From the NCBI GenBank assembly GCA_019925105.1, contig JAHGAU010000003.1, positions 1,860,001 through 1,924,000 on the forward strand: a DNA stretch of 64,000 nt, in the 5' to 3' direction. The notes beneath the pieces were generated by a model that was not told the origin of the DNA, ran no database searches, and saw nothing but the letters and a program-made list of their open reading frames with translations. Position numbers and translations under genes: made by a program. Below are positions 11,800-24,763 of the stretch, piece by piece (within the stretch, counting starts at the first letter, position 1; each line of letters starts with the position of its first letter). The stretch is from Niebla homalea. Taxonomy: Eukaryota; Ascomycota; Lecanoromycetes; Lecanorales; Ramalinaceae.

Positions 11800-13024
11800 A
11801 GTATTAAGCATCCAGGATTTTCCTGGCCTCAGCAAATAATATTTAAGCAGAACCCTTGTAGGGTACGTTATCGTGGATAAATAAATATCCAGATTTAAGA
11901 CATTTAAGATATAGCTTACGACGGATGACTTCATTCTTAAAGTAATCCGGGAATGAGGTTTTAAATTTATCTTTGGTAATCTCCTTGAGATCGTCGTCCA
12001 GCAATGTCTAAGTCGATTAAGGTAATCGGGACCTGCTTTGAGAGCTTATACTTTTAGCTTAACGTACGTTAAGATCGCACTGACGCAGACGACTAACGAA
12101 TTGTCGATATAACGTAGGAGTAAAGCCGTCCGCAATTTAATAACGGAGCTTTAAAGTGAGGAGTTTACGTAAGGCCGAGATTTTATGAAAATCTGAATAA
12201 CTTAAGGGTGTAATTGTAATAAAGAATGAAATATGGAATTTATTAAAAGTCTCATTTTCCTTGCCCTGGGGCTTACCCATACCGAAGTCTAATAAGTGTA
12301 GTTAAGTATTACATATAAAGACTTTATTATATATATTAAATATGCTATCCAAATCTTTAATTATTTGGGCCGGTGAGGTGTATAAGTCGTCTAAGAGTGG
12401 ATCGGCTCGAGCTTTGAGTAGATTGAATGCATTGTCTTTATAGTGATCGCGGATATAGTCTATTTTGTCGGACTTATAAGTAAAGAATATAGTATTTTAA
12501 CGAAATTTTGAGTCGAAGTGCAATCTTTAACTATCCCACTGCTCCTTTTAACCACGGAACAGTGGTACGTCTGGGTATTTCTTATTCGCTCCTTACACAG
12601 GGATAGACCCGGGTTGCGGGGAGTATTGTGGAGTACGTGGGGTAAGTGATTTTTTGATCTTTGGGATTAAGGCTTTAATACCGGCAACGACGTCTTTATC
12701 GTTTGAGTTATAAACGTCTTATATGCCCTCCTTTTTCATGGTTTCAGTGGTGGTAAGCTTCTTAAGCTCAGTAATACGAATAATAAGTTCAGCATTTTCA
12801 GCTACGAGCTTATCTTTTTAAGCCGTAAGCTCCTTACTATTATTACGATAAATATCGCGAAATGCCCGTAAGCGAATAAGTATAATAATTAATTCGTTAT
12901 TTGCATTTTACAACTATATATTTGCTGTAGTAAGGTTCTGGATTTGCTGACGTAAATTTCTTAATGGTAATAAAGGTGGGGCGACTTTAGCGTCCCCTTC
13001 CAGGTCTAAGTTATAGTTCAAGTC
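11800..13024 (-). pseudogene. Degraded Ty3/Gypsy-type gag
   Basis: One minus-strand frame runs about 400 codons through the interior of the LTR element. Readable landmarks include DLEGDAKVAPPLLPLRNLR near the start, a Lys/Glu-rich coiled-coil-like segment, PLFRG and EQWDS near the middle, and later QIADGF-type sequence (here IADGFTPTLYRQFVSRLRQ) followed by CDLNVR. These match the capsid-like gag of fungal Gypsy elements as I know the family. A Lys/Cys-containing stretch near the end (LKCLKSGYLF) may be a damaged zinc knuckle. Interruptions are TAA/TAG at positions where CAA/CAG is expected, which is the RIP pattern on the coding strand. The start codon is not identifiable. Confidence 0.75.
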
Positions 13025-13358
13025 GCTTATAGTATAAATTTAAGTATTAAGGGTAAAGTATTAAGGTAATAGTAACAATAATATAGGTAATATAGGTAGT
13101 ATAGGAGGCTCTATAGTCTCTTACTAAGCGGCTTAAACTCAGTAACAGCTCGATAATAATATCGAGACGTCCTAGCTGAAGGGGACAGTGTTTCTTTATC
13201 GTTTTGGTAGGGTAGTATAGTATAGGTAATATAGCGAGACTCTGTAGTCTCTTACCGAGCGGCTCAGACTCGGTGACAGCCCAGATAATCCACGCAAGGG
13301 GTTCCTGGGTGCTTAATGGCCGCGATAACGTTATAACCAGTACGGATAGCTATTATTA

Positions 13359-13532
13359 TGTCAGGGTACTGGAGTAAATAGGTCCTAGTAATGAATGGAA
13401 TAATAGCTATGAAGGTAGCTATAATACAGGTGGTGCACGCATGGTAGGTGTGTGCGCCAAGCCCCCCCGGGAGCTAGTCCTCATGGGGCAAGTAGGCCGA
13501 GCCTGGGAGCAAGGCCACTTGGAACCATGACA
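13359..13532 (-). repeat. 5' LTR (minus orientation)
   Basis: Starts tgtcagggtactgg and ends accatgaca. On the minus strand, gag lies downstream of this copy. The sequence between the LTR and gag contains two partial copies of a unit with ctctgtagtctcttaccgag at about 13105-13275. Confidence 0.9.
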
Positions 13533-13537
13533 AGTAG

Positions 13538-13740
13538 TTAAAATAAGGAATCGGCCGGGTAATTAAAGTAAGGTTTAAATATTACTTAACTTACCCGTTA
13601 TTAGCTAGCCGGGAAAGTAATATAAAAATTATAAATTACTTAACTTATCCGTTATTAATTAACCAGGTAAATAATATAAGAATTAGAGGGGTAATATCGT
13701 AGCGGTGAACGGATAAATAATATAAGTATATAGGGGTAGA
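13538..13740. repeat. About 60-bp degenerate tandem repeat interrupted by the LTR element
   Basis: Units share attacttaacttacccgtta followed by agctagccggg or a mutated form (aattaaccaggt). Two clear units lie at about 13561-13690. A further unit end (acccgtcattaatcggcctag) lies at 11177-11197, directly left of the LTR element, so the element inserted into the array. Differences are again mostly transitions. Confidence 0.6.
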
Positions 13741-15928
13741 ATCGTGGCAGTAATTTTTATAATAAACCTTAAAACGTAATTTCATCCGGAAGGTTCCGGG
13801 ATAAATATCGATTTTTACGATTTACCCTTTTTTTAAAATACTTTTTAACCTTTTTACTTTATATATTAAATTTATATTAATTAAAAAATATATAATCTAT
13901 ATAAGTAAATAATATTAATAATAATTATTTTGATAGCTTTAAGGAGTTATGAAGCCGTTTTAAAGGGTTTTTAAGTTTAATAAAGATATGATATATAATT
14001 TATAATATTAATTTTTAAGCCCGGAAAAATTATTATTTAACTTAAATATTTAAAGTCATTTTTAAAAATTATTTAAAATATAACGATATCCGTTCAATTT
14101 TTAAGTTATAGTCCGGGCTTATCCGGGTATTTTTTATAAAAAAATTTCAATTAATCTTTAAATATAAAAGAATTCTTTAATATTGATAAAATATTAAATA
14201 CTATTTAAAAGTAAATTTATTTATTTAATTTTATATTATAGCTTTTATTTTTAATTAATATATTAAGAATTAATAATATCTTTAAGTTTTTATTCTTTAA
14301 TATCCTTTTTATTTATAATAATAAGTTTAAAAAATAAATTAATTTATTTAAAAAAAAAAATTTTCTTTTAAATTAAAATATAAATTAAGTTACTTATATA
14401 AAAAATAAAATAAACTTATAAAATATCTAAAATCTTTAATTTATAAGAAAAATAATATTATTTAAGGATAAAATAAAGATTTAAGTATTTATAATTAAAC
14501 TTTTTATTAAGTTAATTAATTATTAAATACTTAACGTTTACGTAAACTTTATTATTAATTTTAAACTTTATATTTTTATATTAATAATTAACTTATTTAA
14601 ATATTTTATTATAAGTTTTATTAAAATCAAAGCGGATTATATTTAGAATTTTTTATATAATTTTAATAAAATTAATAACTTCTTTAATTTAGAGTTATTT
14701 ACGGGTAATAACGTATTAAATATTCTTAAATATAAATAATATTTTTAAATAAAAATTTTTATTAAAATAAAAAAATATTATTTTAATTAATCGATTTAAA
14801 TTATTATTATCCGTAAATTCTACTATAAACAATTACAGTACTTAATCGTCTTATAAATAATTTAGATAAATCCGGAATCCTTATTTTATTTTTTAATTTA
14901 TCCTTTTAATTTAATTATTATTTTAATATAATAAGGAATTAAAGTTTAAAAATTAATTTTAAATTAATATAATAAAGAACGTTATATTTTATTAATAAAT
15001 TAAAGATTAAAATTTAAAATAATATTATTTAAAATTTTGTAATACTTAAATATTTCTTTAATAAAAAGTTAGGTTTTTTCTTTAATAAAAGTTTCTTATT
15101 TTTTAACGTCATAAAGGATATAATATTAACTTTTAAATAATATACAAATTACGGTAAAAATAACGTTTATACTTTTATATTCAAGTAATCCAATAATAAA
15201 GTTAATTAAAAGATTAATTTATTTTCATTCCGGGATTTTTAGTTAATAAAATAATTTTACGGACTTTTATTGTAAGGTTTTAAATTAAGAATAAATATTA
15301 TAATTTAAGATATAACGGTTAATATTATCTTATAAATTAAATTAAAAGAAATATCGGAAAATAATTTTAATTGTATAATCCCGGCCGGGGTATTTATTAA
15401 TTAATTTATTATAAATATACTTTAAAACCTCCGTAATAAGTAATATTAATATTTATAATTTATTTTTATTAATAAGGATATCGGATTAAATTTTAACTTT
15501 AATTAAAAATACGTTTTTAAAATTAAATAATCTATTTTTTATAATTGCTATCTTAAACTTTATTAAGTCCTCATTAATATAATTAATCTTATAAATCTAC
15601 TTATAAAACCCAAATTCTTTAACTATTAAATAAATCAATATCGGTATTTTTTCCTTTTCATTTAAAGTTAAGACTTTAAACTATTTTAAAAATAAAATAA
15701 TTTGAAATTAATCCTTAACCTTATTATCGTTATTATTTTATAATTAATAACCGGATATTTAAATAAGAATATTAACCTTGTTATTTTATTTATCCGGGCG
15801 GTAAATAATCTTAAAATTAAACTTAAAAAAAATATTTAAGTATCTAATTTAATTTTTAACAAGCTTTTAATTTTTAATAAAATATTTCAAAACTTAACGG
15901 GGGAACCGGGGAAGATATTATAATTAAT
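13741..15928. other. AT-rich decayed sequence left of LINE A
   Basis: About 2.2 kb with no recognisable gene. A short pair with the core cccggataagcccgg or its complement occurs near 14020 and 14110. The sequence is cut by LINE A and resumes at 21754, so both flanks belong to one older stretch. I could not identify it. Confidence 0.5.
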
Positions 15929-15940
15929 ATAAATAATAAT

Positions 15941-15962
15941 TTGATTGATTGATTGATTGATT
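15941..15962. repeat. 3' tail microsatellite of LINE A
   Basis: Repeats of ttga on the plus strand (tcaa on the LINE strand) form the 3' end. Equivalent tails close LINEs B, C and D. Confidence 0.9.
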
Positions 15963-16420
15963 TATATTACGGGTCTAGTTAAGCTAATTCCGGCGTTCCT
16001 TAATACGCGGCCCTTTAGCCTTACTGGTAACCGTAAAAACCTAATACTTATAACGTTAAGGTAAAAACCGGCGTTTACCAGGCCTTTACCCTTTATCCTT
16101 TAAGGTAAAAAATATTAACGGCCGTTTAAAGAGTAATAATTTATTTATATACTTTTTATATTTTAACTTCCTTAAGAAAATCCGTAATATTACGATTATA
16201 TCCTTATAAAGGTTATCCTTAAATTTATTATTCTTCCGTTCCTTTATATATTTATATTACCTTAATTTTATATAATACCTTTAAATATTTTTATTAATAC
16301 TTACGCGCTTAATATATACCCTTTTTATATTATTATTACCGTTAATTCTTTTAAAGACTTTTAATAAGTATTTATTATTATATCCTTACGGCTATAAAAG
16401 ATACTTTCCGGTTTATATAA

Positions 16421-19400
16421 TTAACGTAACCGGTTTCCGTTTCTCTTTTTTTTCTTTAACCGGTAACGGGCCTTCTCCGTAAGGTCTTTAATAACTTTAT
16501 TTATCTTTATAATAAAGTTAAACTATAATAATAATCCGGTAAATATTATAAACTTAATAACTGCCCGGATATTTTATTTTATAAATAATATTTAATAATA
16601 ATTATAAATATTAATTTTTACGATAAATCCTAATTTAACCTCTATAAATAAGGGATAAAAAATAAGGATATATATAGTATCTTATTTCTTTTATCCGTAT
16701 TTATATTTAACGTTTATCCGACCCCCGGTATATATAATAAATAGGAAGTAAATTAAACCGTTTTTACTTATCCGGAGTTGGATTATTAATATATTATTAC
16801 CCTTTTTTATAATATTATAATAACGGAAATACTTACTAATAATCTTTTTATTATTAAAAGTTAAGTAATAATAATTTTAAGGTATAAAGTCCTTATATTT
16901 CCGTTAATATTTAATTTACTTTATTATAACTTATAAGGTAATCGTTATAACTTTTACTTGTTAAATCCCTTTAATTTCGGTTTTTCTTACGTTTAACGGG
17001 AATTTATACCCGCTTAAATTAATTTCCGGAATACTAATAAGGTTAATTTTCTTTTTAACTTATTCTTACTTTATCTTAATAAGAAGGAAAATAAATATTT
17101 TTAATTTATTTTTTTTAACTTTAAACTTATTAAGATTCTAACGGATCCGCCCGTTTCTTATTATCGTAATTAAATATATATATTTCTTTAACTTTACTTA
17201 AGCGATTATTTAATCCAATAAAACCTTAATTAATAATATAAAAACCTTAAACTTTAATACCGGGATAAAGGTCACTTTATAAGTACCGTTAATTATTTTT
17301 AAATACCGATTCTGGACTTTCTATAATATTTAAATAAGCTTTTTCCTATATCCTAAAGTACCTTTAAGTATATATTAAATGGCTATAATGTACGTTATAG
17401 CTAGCTTTATTATAACTTAATAAATAATCCGGGCCTTTTATAATATAGCTTTTTATATTAATACGGCAAGATAAATAAAACCTTTTTCTTATAAAGTTAT
17501 TTTCTTTTAAATTTTTTTTATATAATCCTTTTAATCGAGTTTTTTATTTATTTGGAGGTTAAGGATTTTAATATTAATATCCGGCTTTATTATAACTTTA
17601 CTTAAGTTTACTATAGCTATTATATTATATAGCCTTAAGCTTTTAATTATATAAATAAATTTATACTTATATAACGTAAATTAAGCCCCGTAAATTCTCG
17701 TTTATTAAAAATAGATTTTATAAGTTTATTTTAGTTTTATATAATTTATATATATAAAAGTATTATAGGCTAAAAAGTAAATATTATTAATAAAGTTTCC
17801 AACTTAAACCTTTTATTTTAATTTAATAAACTCTTTAATTAATAAATTATTAAAGAATAAAAATAATTTAAAAAAAATGGACGATTTTTAAGGAATTTTT
17901 ATTATAGCGGGCTTTATTAAGCTTATTTTTTATCTTAAGTTAATTAATATAGCTCGGTCGCTTAAAAAACTTTTTATTTATTTAATTAAAAAGAATAATA
18001 TCCTTTTCTTCCTTAAATTATATAATAATTTTTAATAGTTTATTTTATTAAAAATACTTATAATATTAAAAGAAAGAAAACTTATAATACATTGCTTCTT
18101 ATAACTTTATATCGTATATATATTATTAATTAATCCTTTAAAAGCTATTTTTATAACTGATTTCTCTTTATTTTTATTTATTAATTAAGGAAAAATCCGT
18201 AATTCTCTATATAATCGTTAAGGATCCTTATTATTACCGTCTTTAAGGCCTTTTTTAGCGTATATAGGAATATAATAGGTTTATAAGATTTTACTTTAAA
18301 GTAATCCGGTTTAATAAGTTTCTTAAGGATAATTATTTTTATTTCCTTAAATTTACGTAAATAATAACCAACGTCAAAATATACTTAAAAAAGGTAAGTA
18401 AAAACCTTTTTAAACGGTAAAGCTATTATTATTAAGAATTTATTGGGAATCCTATTTAATCCCAAGGCTTTATCCTTCTTTAATTTATTAATTATTTTAA
18501 TTATTATATTTTATATTATTACTTTATTTATCAATACGGGGTTAAAGTATATAATGCCGTTAATATTATTTAAATTAGCTTTTAACGGAGGGGGGAAAAA
18601 TACTTTTTTAAAGGCCTTAATCTTACCGTTAAAGGTGTAATTAATATATTATTAAGTTTCTTAAAAACGGGAATTTAAGGATAAACTTTAATTTCTTATT
18701 TTATTCTTTATTATACTTTATTAACTTTTAAATATTACGAGGTAAAATTATTAAGTTATATATTATAGATTAAAAATATATTTATTTAACCTTTTTAATA
18801 ATTTTCTTTTTTTCTTTTTAAGTAACCCTTAATTAATTAAGTATCTCCTGGTTTTTATACTTAAAAGCCTATTTAATTAACCTTTTTACTTTTATAATCG
18901 TAATTATATATTTTTTATTTTAATAAGTTTTAGTTCTTTAAGAAAATTTCACTATTAAAATAATTTTATTAATTATTTTATTTAATGCCTTTATTATTAA
19001 CTTTATAAAAAGGTTAATTTAATCTTTATTATTTAATTAAGGGAGGTTTATAAATTATATTATTAGTTTTTCCGCTTTTATATAAATCTTTATTTCCTTA
19101 ACCGTTTTTTACGTTTTCCTTACCGGTAATAATATAATCATATTAATGGTTTAATTTAAAGTTATTTATATCGGTATATAATCCGAGTTATATTTTAAGT
19201 TTTTTTATAATTTATATATTACGACCGTACCGGTAATTTTTTCCGTAATAAAGGCTAGATTAATCGTTATTTTAAACTTATAATTTTCTTATATAATAGT
19301 TTTTTATAATATTAATAATAAGAAATTAATTTAAATAATAATTATTAATAAGTTATCCGATTTAACGTAATTTATTATATGCTTTTCTTCGTTTTATATA

Positions 19401-19830
19401 TAATAATATAGGTTAAAGTTTTTAAATAATATATATTTACTTAAAGTAATTAAGACCTTTTTAAGTAACGGTATTATAAAAGGTTTTTCTTTATTAACCG
19501 ATAACGGGTTATATACGTTATAGATATTAAGGTTATTTTTTAAGTTCCCTTTTTTTATAATATAGAATATATAAAGGTTTTTATTATAATAAATAATATT
19601 TTAACTATTTACGTTAAACCGCTTATTTATAAAAAAGTATATTCTGGTTATTTTATTCCTTTTAAAGGTTAAATAAAACCCCTCCCCCGGGTTAATAAAT
19701 AAATATATATATAAACTATATAATAATTCTTATATTATTATAACGTTAACGTTTTTAACTTTTTTAAACTTAAATATCGGTATTATAATTTTAATTTCTT
19801 CGTTATGGATATTATAGTATATTATTCTTA
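16421..19830 (-). pseudogene. LINE A ORF2 remnant (endonuclease-reverse transcriptase)
   Basis: The minus strand reads a KDKALGLNRIPNKFL stretch at 18432-18482, matching the KAPGPDxIPN-type motif at the start of the reverse transcriptase. The region of the catalytic FVDD box is at about 17765-17800, where it reads FINNI, so the aspartates are lost. The frame ends in a basic tail with a TAA at 16421-16423. The upper limit is placed by alignment to LINE D and is approximate. Many stops make it non-functional. Confidence 0.75.
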
Positions 19831-19899
19831 AAAACGTTAATATATTATATATTAATCTTTATAAGGGCTCCCTTTTTTATATTTATTTAAATTACGGAT

Positions 19900-21731
19900 T
19901 TCCTATTAAAGTTAAACGTTTTTTAACTTAATACCTTCCCGGTTATTATTAAAGATATAAGATAATTAACCTTTAAAGTTGGGATTATAAAGAACTTTTT
20001 TTTTTTACCGTTATTTATTTTTTATTATTTAATTAATTAAGCTTACGTCTTAAGGTTACCTTTAATTAACTTATTAAATTAATCTCATATATATTATAGC
20101 GTTAAATTTTTATAATTATCCGGGTTTTTTTACGTTTAATTTCTTTGGCTCTTATTATATATTTAAAATCTTATATTAAATATCCCTCCTTATTATACGT
20201 AATATATTTAAACGTACCCTTTATAAGCCCTTTAATTATTAACTTTATATATTTATAAGTATTATAATCCTTAACGTAAATTATATACTTTATAATATTA
20301 AAATATTTTATAATAATATATTTATAGTTTTAATACTTAAAATATTAATAAATATTAACCGTTTTATCTTATAATTAAGTTATTTTAAGAAATCCTTTTT
20401 TGGTAATCTTTTTATTTAGGACGTTATTATATATTTTTATTATTTTTTTTTTATATAATAGTAAAGTACCTTTTTATATATTTTAAGGAGTTAAGTCTTT
20501 TTATTATTGGCGGAAGCTTATAATTAATAATTTTAAGTTTTAAATAAAAAACCGTATTTTCTTTTTCTATATTTTTTAATATAGTTTTTTTTTTAGCTTC
20601 CTTAAAACGTAATAAATATATCTTATTTACTATAATAATAAATAATTATTTTAAAATTTTAATTAACTTATATTTTCCTTTATTAATTTAAGTTTTAAAC
20701 CTTTTTAAGCTTTCCTTTATTTTTAAAGATATTATATTAAAAAAGATATCTTTACTTTATAATTTATATACCGTAATAATTTATTTTATTAATAATTCCG
20801 TTATTATTTTAAAAACCTTTATTAATTATAATAAATTTATTTTTACCGTTATATTCCTTTCTTTATTATTAAATAAACAAATCGTTATTATTTTCGCCTT
20901 CCTTAATATAGCCGCTTTTTCCTTTATTATCCTTTTATTCTTTACCGTAAGTACCCTTTTTATTATCTTTATTGCCCAACTCTTTTTCATTTAAAGGGCT
21001 ATTACCTTTATATTTTCGCTTTATATATTTAATTTTAAGCCGCCGTTTTTATTTTTTATTAACGTTTTTATTACCGCCCCTTAAAAGTTTTATAGCCACT
21101 CCGCCTCCCTTAATTTTACCTTTATTTTTATATAAAAGTCCCTTATGCTTATTAGCTTAATCTATAGTATCAGCTAGGTCTTTAACGTAATATCCTTCCA
21201 CTTTACCGTAAGGAGTCCTTTTAAGGCCTTTACCGCCTTTTTTACTACCCTTTCGCCCTTATTTATTGGGCGATATATTATCTCCGCCTTTTATTTTTAA
21301 TCCCTTAAAATCTTATTTTCTTTATTAACTTTATTTCCTTTTTATATACCCTTAATAATACTTTTATTACGGTCTTTTTGTTTTTTCCCCCCGCCCGTAT
21401 CCTTCATTATTAATATTATACCGGCCTTCTTACCCCCTTATTTACTTATTATTTCCGTATTATTATTATACGTTTTATATATTTCAATACGCGTATTTTA
21501 TTAACCTTAATTCCCTTATTTATTTTAAATATTATCCGGCTTATTATTATTATATTACCTATACGCGTTATTACCGTTTTTATTAATATAGGTTATTTGC
21601 CCGTTTATTACCTTATTCTTAATTATTACGTTATTTTTACTTATTATACTTAATATACTTCTCTCACTGTTACTAGAGTTATACGTATACGTATCGTTTT
21701 GGACCTCTGGGGTCCCTTTGTTTATCGCCAT
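19900..21731 (-). pseudogene. LINE A ORF1 remnant (zinc-knuckle RNA-binding protein)
   Basis: It begins MAINKGTPEVQND on the minus strand. Two degraded CCHC knuckles are readable at about 20185-20345 (YQYFKY...YKYIIIKYF, where Tyr stands for former Cys through G-to-A change). ORF1 of Tad1 elements is a gag-like nucleic-acid-binding protein. The lower limit is approximate. Confidence 0.75.
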
Positions 21732-21753
21732 TTTTCTAAATAAATAATAATTT

Positions 21754-23378
21754 AAAACCAGAAATAAGTTTTATTTTACGTTAATAATAATTCATTAAAT
21801 AAAAGTAAGAAATAATTAAATTTACGGATTTAATACTTAATAAGATAAATAAAGAAATAATATAATATTTGAAGTTATTATTAATTACGTAAAATAACGT
21901 AAAATAATATAAAAATACTTAATATAAAAAAAAAAAAGAATATTAATTAGATTAATAATATTTATCATAGCGGAAATAAGTAATTATATATATTAAAAGA
22001 ATAAATAATAACTTAAAAAAGTTAATAATAAAAAGAAAAAAAGTTATATATTAAAATAATATAAAGAAAAAAATAAGATAAGAAAGAAATAAAAATAATA
22101 AGAATTATTTATTTATTTTAGAAAATATAATTTTTAAAATTAAATAATTTAATAATTTAATAATTTATTAAGGGCTATTAAAATATAAATATAAGATTTA
22201 TTAAATATACTTAAGATATATATGTTAAAGAATAAATAAAGTAATGTTTACTTTATAAAGTAAGAAAATAAATAATAAAATAAAATAATTATTATAAATT
22301 TTATTCTTAATAAATTAAAAAATAATAAAAAGAAAAATGAATACTTTAAAGTTATATAAGAAACTATAAATATAAGTAAAAAATAAAAGATATTATATTA
22401 AACAACATTATTTTAAATAATTATATATAACTTAAAATACTTTAAATATTATAAATATATAAAAATATAAATATAAAGGAATTATATAAAATATTAATAA
22501 TAACCTTATTTTTATATAAAATAATATTAAAATTAAAGATTAAGTTATATAAAGTTATTATTAAAAAATTATTAAACAATAAGGAATAATAATCTAAAAT
22601 AATTATATAATAAGGAATAAAATTAAATAAATATAAAAGATATATATAAATAAATAAATAAATAAATATAGAAAATATATTTTTATACTTATTAAGAAGA
22701 AAAATAAAGTTAAATTATAATTTATATTTAATTATTATTTTATACATAGAATATTACTTATATTTTATATAAAGTTAATAATGAAAAAAAAAAAATTTAT
22801 TAAGAATTTTATTATATAAAATTTTCTTTTAAATAAATATAAAATATAAATATTAAATAATAAAAGTATATTTTCATAATTAATATTATTTAAGTTTTAA
22901 TATATTAAGCATTAAATTCTTATAATTATTAAAAATACCTTAAAAAATATATATATCCTTATTTATTTCTATTAAACTTATAAATATTATATTAAGAGTT
23001 ATCCTTAAATTAAACTTAAAATTATTTTCTTTTATCTTTAAAAAAAAATATAACTTTATTAATTTAATCTTTTATTTTAATACTATCTTTATAGTATATA
23101 AAATAAAAAAAAAGTAATTTATTTTCTTGAAAAATTACTTTTTCTTAAAAATTCTATAATCAAAGTTAAATTTATTATTTAATAAATTAAAAATTAATAT
23201 AATAAAAATTAAAGCATTAAAAAAGATTATAAAGTAAAAAAAATATATATAAATTAAATTCAAAAAATATAGAAAGATACTTAATTAGCCTGTATTATAA
23301 AATATAAAGAATATTAATGGATTCTTAAGTATTATTAATATTATAAGAAAATAAATTAAAAACTTTATAGAAATATTA
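21754..23378. other. Extremely AT-rich sequence right of LINE A
   Basis: About 1.6 kb almost free of G and C, with many short A/T runs. No gene, repeat pair or motif is recognised. It should be the continuation of 13741-15928 across the LINE insertion. Confidence 0.5.
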
Positions 23379-23545
23379 TGTGCACTGTGTGCATGCCAAG
23401 GCCTTTACGGACACTAAGGCTTAAAGGGATATAGCGGACGCCCGTACTTGGCGCATATACACATATTGCGTACCTTTATAGCTAGATACTTACTTATCAT
23501 ATATTTTATACCCACAATTTACCTTAGTACCTTTATTACTTAATA
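23379..23545 (+). repeat. LTR, left copy
   Basis: Starts TGTGCACTGTGTGCATGCC and ends ttacttaata. Its 5' end is well preserved while its 3' end is mutated, the reverse of the right copy. Confidence 0.85.
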
Positions 23546-24596
23546 AATGGTAATAATAGCTTTAGTTTTTTAACTTTTAATATAGATTAAATATGACCTT
23601 TTCTGCCCTATTATTAGTAGTAATTACGTTATAGTTTATTTATTTAATACCTTATTACCGGAGGCTTTAATTAAATATTTTACCGTTATGTTTTCACCAT
23701 TTATATTAATAGTTTTAGTTAACTTAATTATATTATCCTTATTATTATTATACTTAATAGCTCTTAAATCGCGATTTAAATTACTTATATTTTAATCCTT
23801 ACTATTAGAATCCAGCCTTATAATATTAACTTTATCTATAGCTTTATTAAGCTTCTTACCTTAACCTTACCTTCTTATATACGACCTTTATATAAGATTT
23901 ATACCTTTTAAATCTCTTATTAAATTTACACCCTCCGTTAAAGTATTATTACCACGGGTATTACCCACTATAATACTTAAAGACCTCTACCTTATATTTA
24001 CTCCCTTATTAGCATCTTAAAAGCTATTAAATAAAAAAGAGTTTTTAACCAAGCCATTTATAATTATTATAAATAAGCTTCGAAGCGCTATTTAAGTTAA
24101 TAGTAAGAAGATATATAAAGCTATCGTAAAAAGTATATAAAAGGTTTAAAAACTTAAAATATAAATAAGTATACTTTTAATAAAATGCATATATAAATCA
24201 GCTGGACAATTGTTAAAGCTTTACTATACTTATATAAATCATTTATAGCCGTTAATACGGCCACTCTGTATAGGTTAATAAGTAAGACTCGACTCGGTAA
24301 AACCACGGAGACTACGGATTTAAGCGATTCAGCTTTTATAAAATACTTAAATCCACAATTATTTCCCGGGTGAAATTATAACAATTACTCGGCTGTTACG
24401 TTTTTCGAGTTTTTTCAATTTTTTAATACTATAATACCTTCATACTTAATAACTATAATATATTTTTACTTCCTCAATATACTTAGCGCTGGATACACTT
24501 ATTCTTTAGCCCCGGAGCCGCTCTTAGCAATGGAGACTTTAATTTTACCGTCGTAACGAGGGCGTTGCGGTCTTTCTTTTTATAATATATTTATTA

Positions 24597-24763
24597 TATA
24601 TACTATATATATGCCAAGGCCTTTACGGACATTAAGGCCCAAAGGGGTATAGCAGGGGCCCGTGCTTGGCGCATATACTTATATTGCGCACCTTTATAGC
24701 TAGATACTCACTTATTATACATTTTACACCCATATTTTACCTCAGTACCTTTAGTACCTGACA
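24597..24763 (+). repeat. LTR, right copy
   Basis: Starts TATATACTATATATATGCC, which differs from the left copy only by G-to-A and C-to-T changes, and ends gtacctgaca. The core gccaaggcctttacggaca is identical in both. Confidence 0.85.

Larger units (their letters stand above)
11199..13532 (-). mobile_element. Gag-only Ty3/Gypsy-type LTR retrotransposon
   Basis: Two 174-bp LTRs (TGTCA...TGACA) bound a 2.0-kb interior. The element is flanked by an exact 5-bp duplication, agtag, at 11194-11198 and 13533-13537. The minus strand reads a gag-like frame broken only by stops at former Gln or Arg codons. A purine tract lies directly inside the 11199 LTR, so the order on the minus strand is 5' LTR (13359-13532), gag, purine tract, 3' LTR. 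No protease, reverse transcriptase or integrase is present, so it would have depended on another element. It is clearly less mutated than everything around it. The degraded element at 3555-5214 is its relative. Confidence 0.9.
15943..21739 (-). mobile_element. LINE A, Tad1-like, full length, RIP-degraded
   Basis: On the minus strand the element runs from a start-of-ORF1 sequence (ATGGCGATAAACAAAGGGAC at 21731) to a (TTGA/TCAA)n tail at 15943. The target duplication ataaataataattt is exact at 15929-15942 and 21740-21753. The ORF1 start and internal sequence group it with LINE D rather than with B and C. It keeps zinc knuckles, an RT region and an ORF2 end, all heavily mutated. Tad1-clade LINEs are typical of filamentous ascomycetes and retrotranspose by target-primed reverse transcription. 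Confidence 0.9.
23379..24763 (+). mobile_element. Short LTR retrotransposon with 167-bp LTRs
   Basis: Two direct repeats of 167 bp enclose 1051 bp. After the left LTR the sequence tggtaataatagc resembles, at about ten of thirteen positions, the primer-binding site complementary to initiator tRNA used by many Copia elements; this suggests plus orientation, but weakly. The interior has no frame I can assign and is too short for pol, so this is a deleted or non-autonomous element. I found no matching 5-bp flank. Confidence 0.75.

Noticed and set aside
20972..21160. 62-codon plus-strand frame
   Set aside because: Antisense to ORF1 of LINE A, whose minus-strand frame is the supported one.
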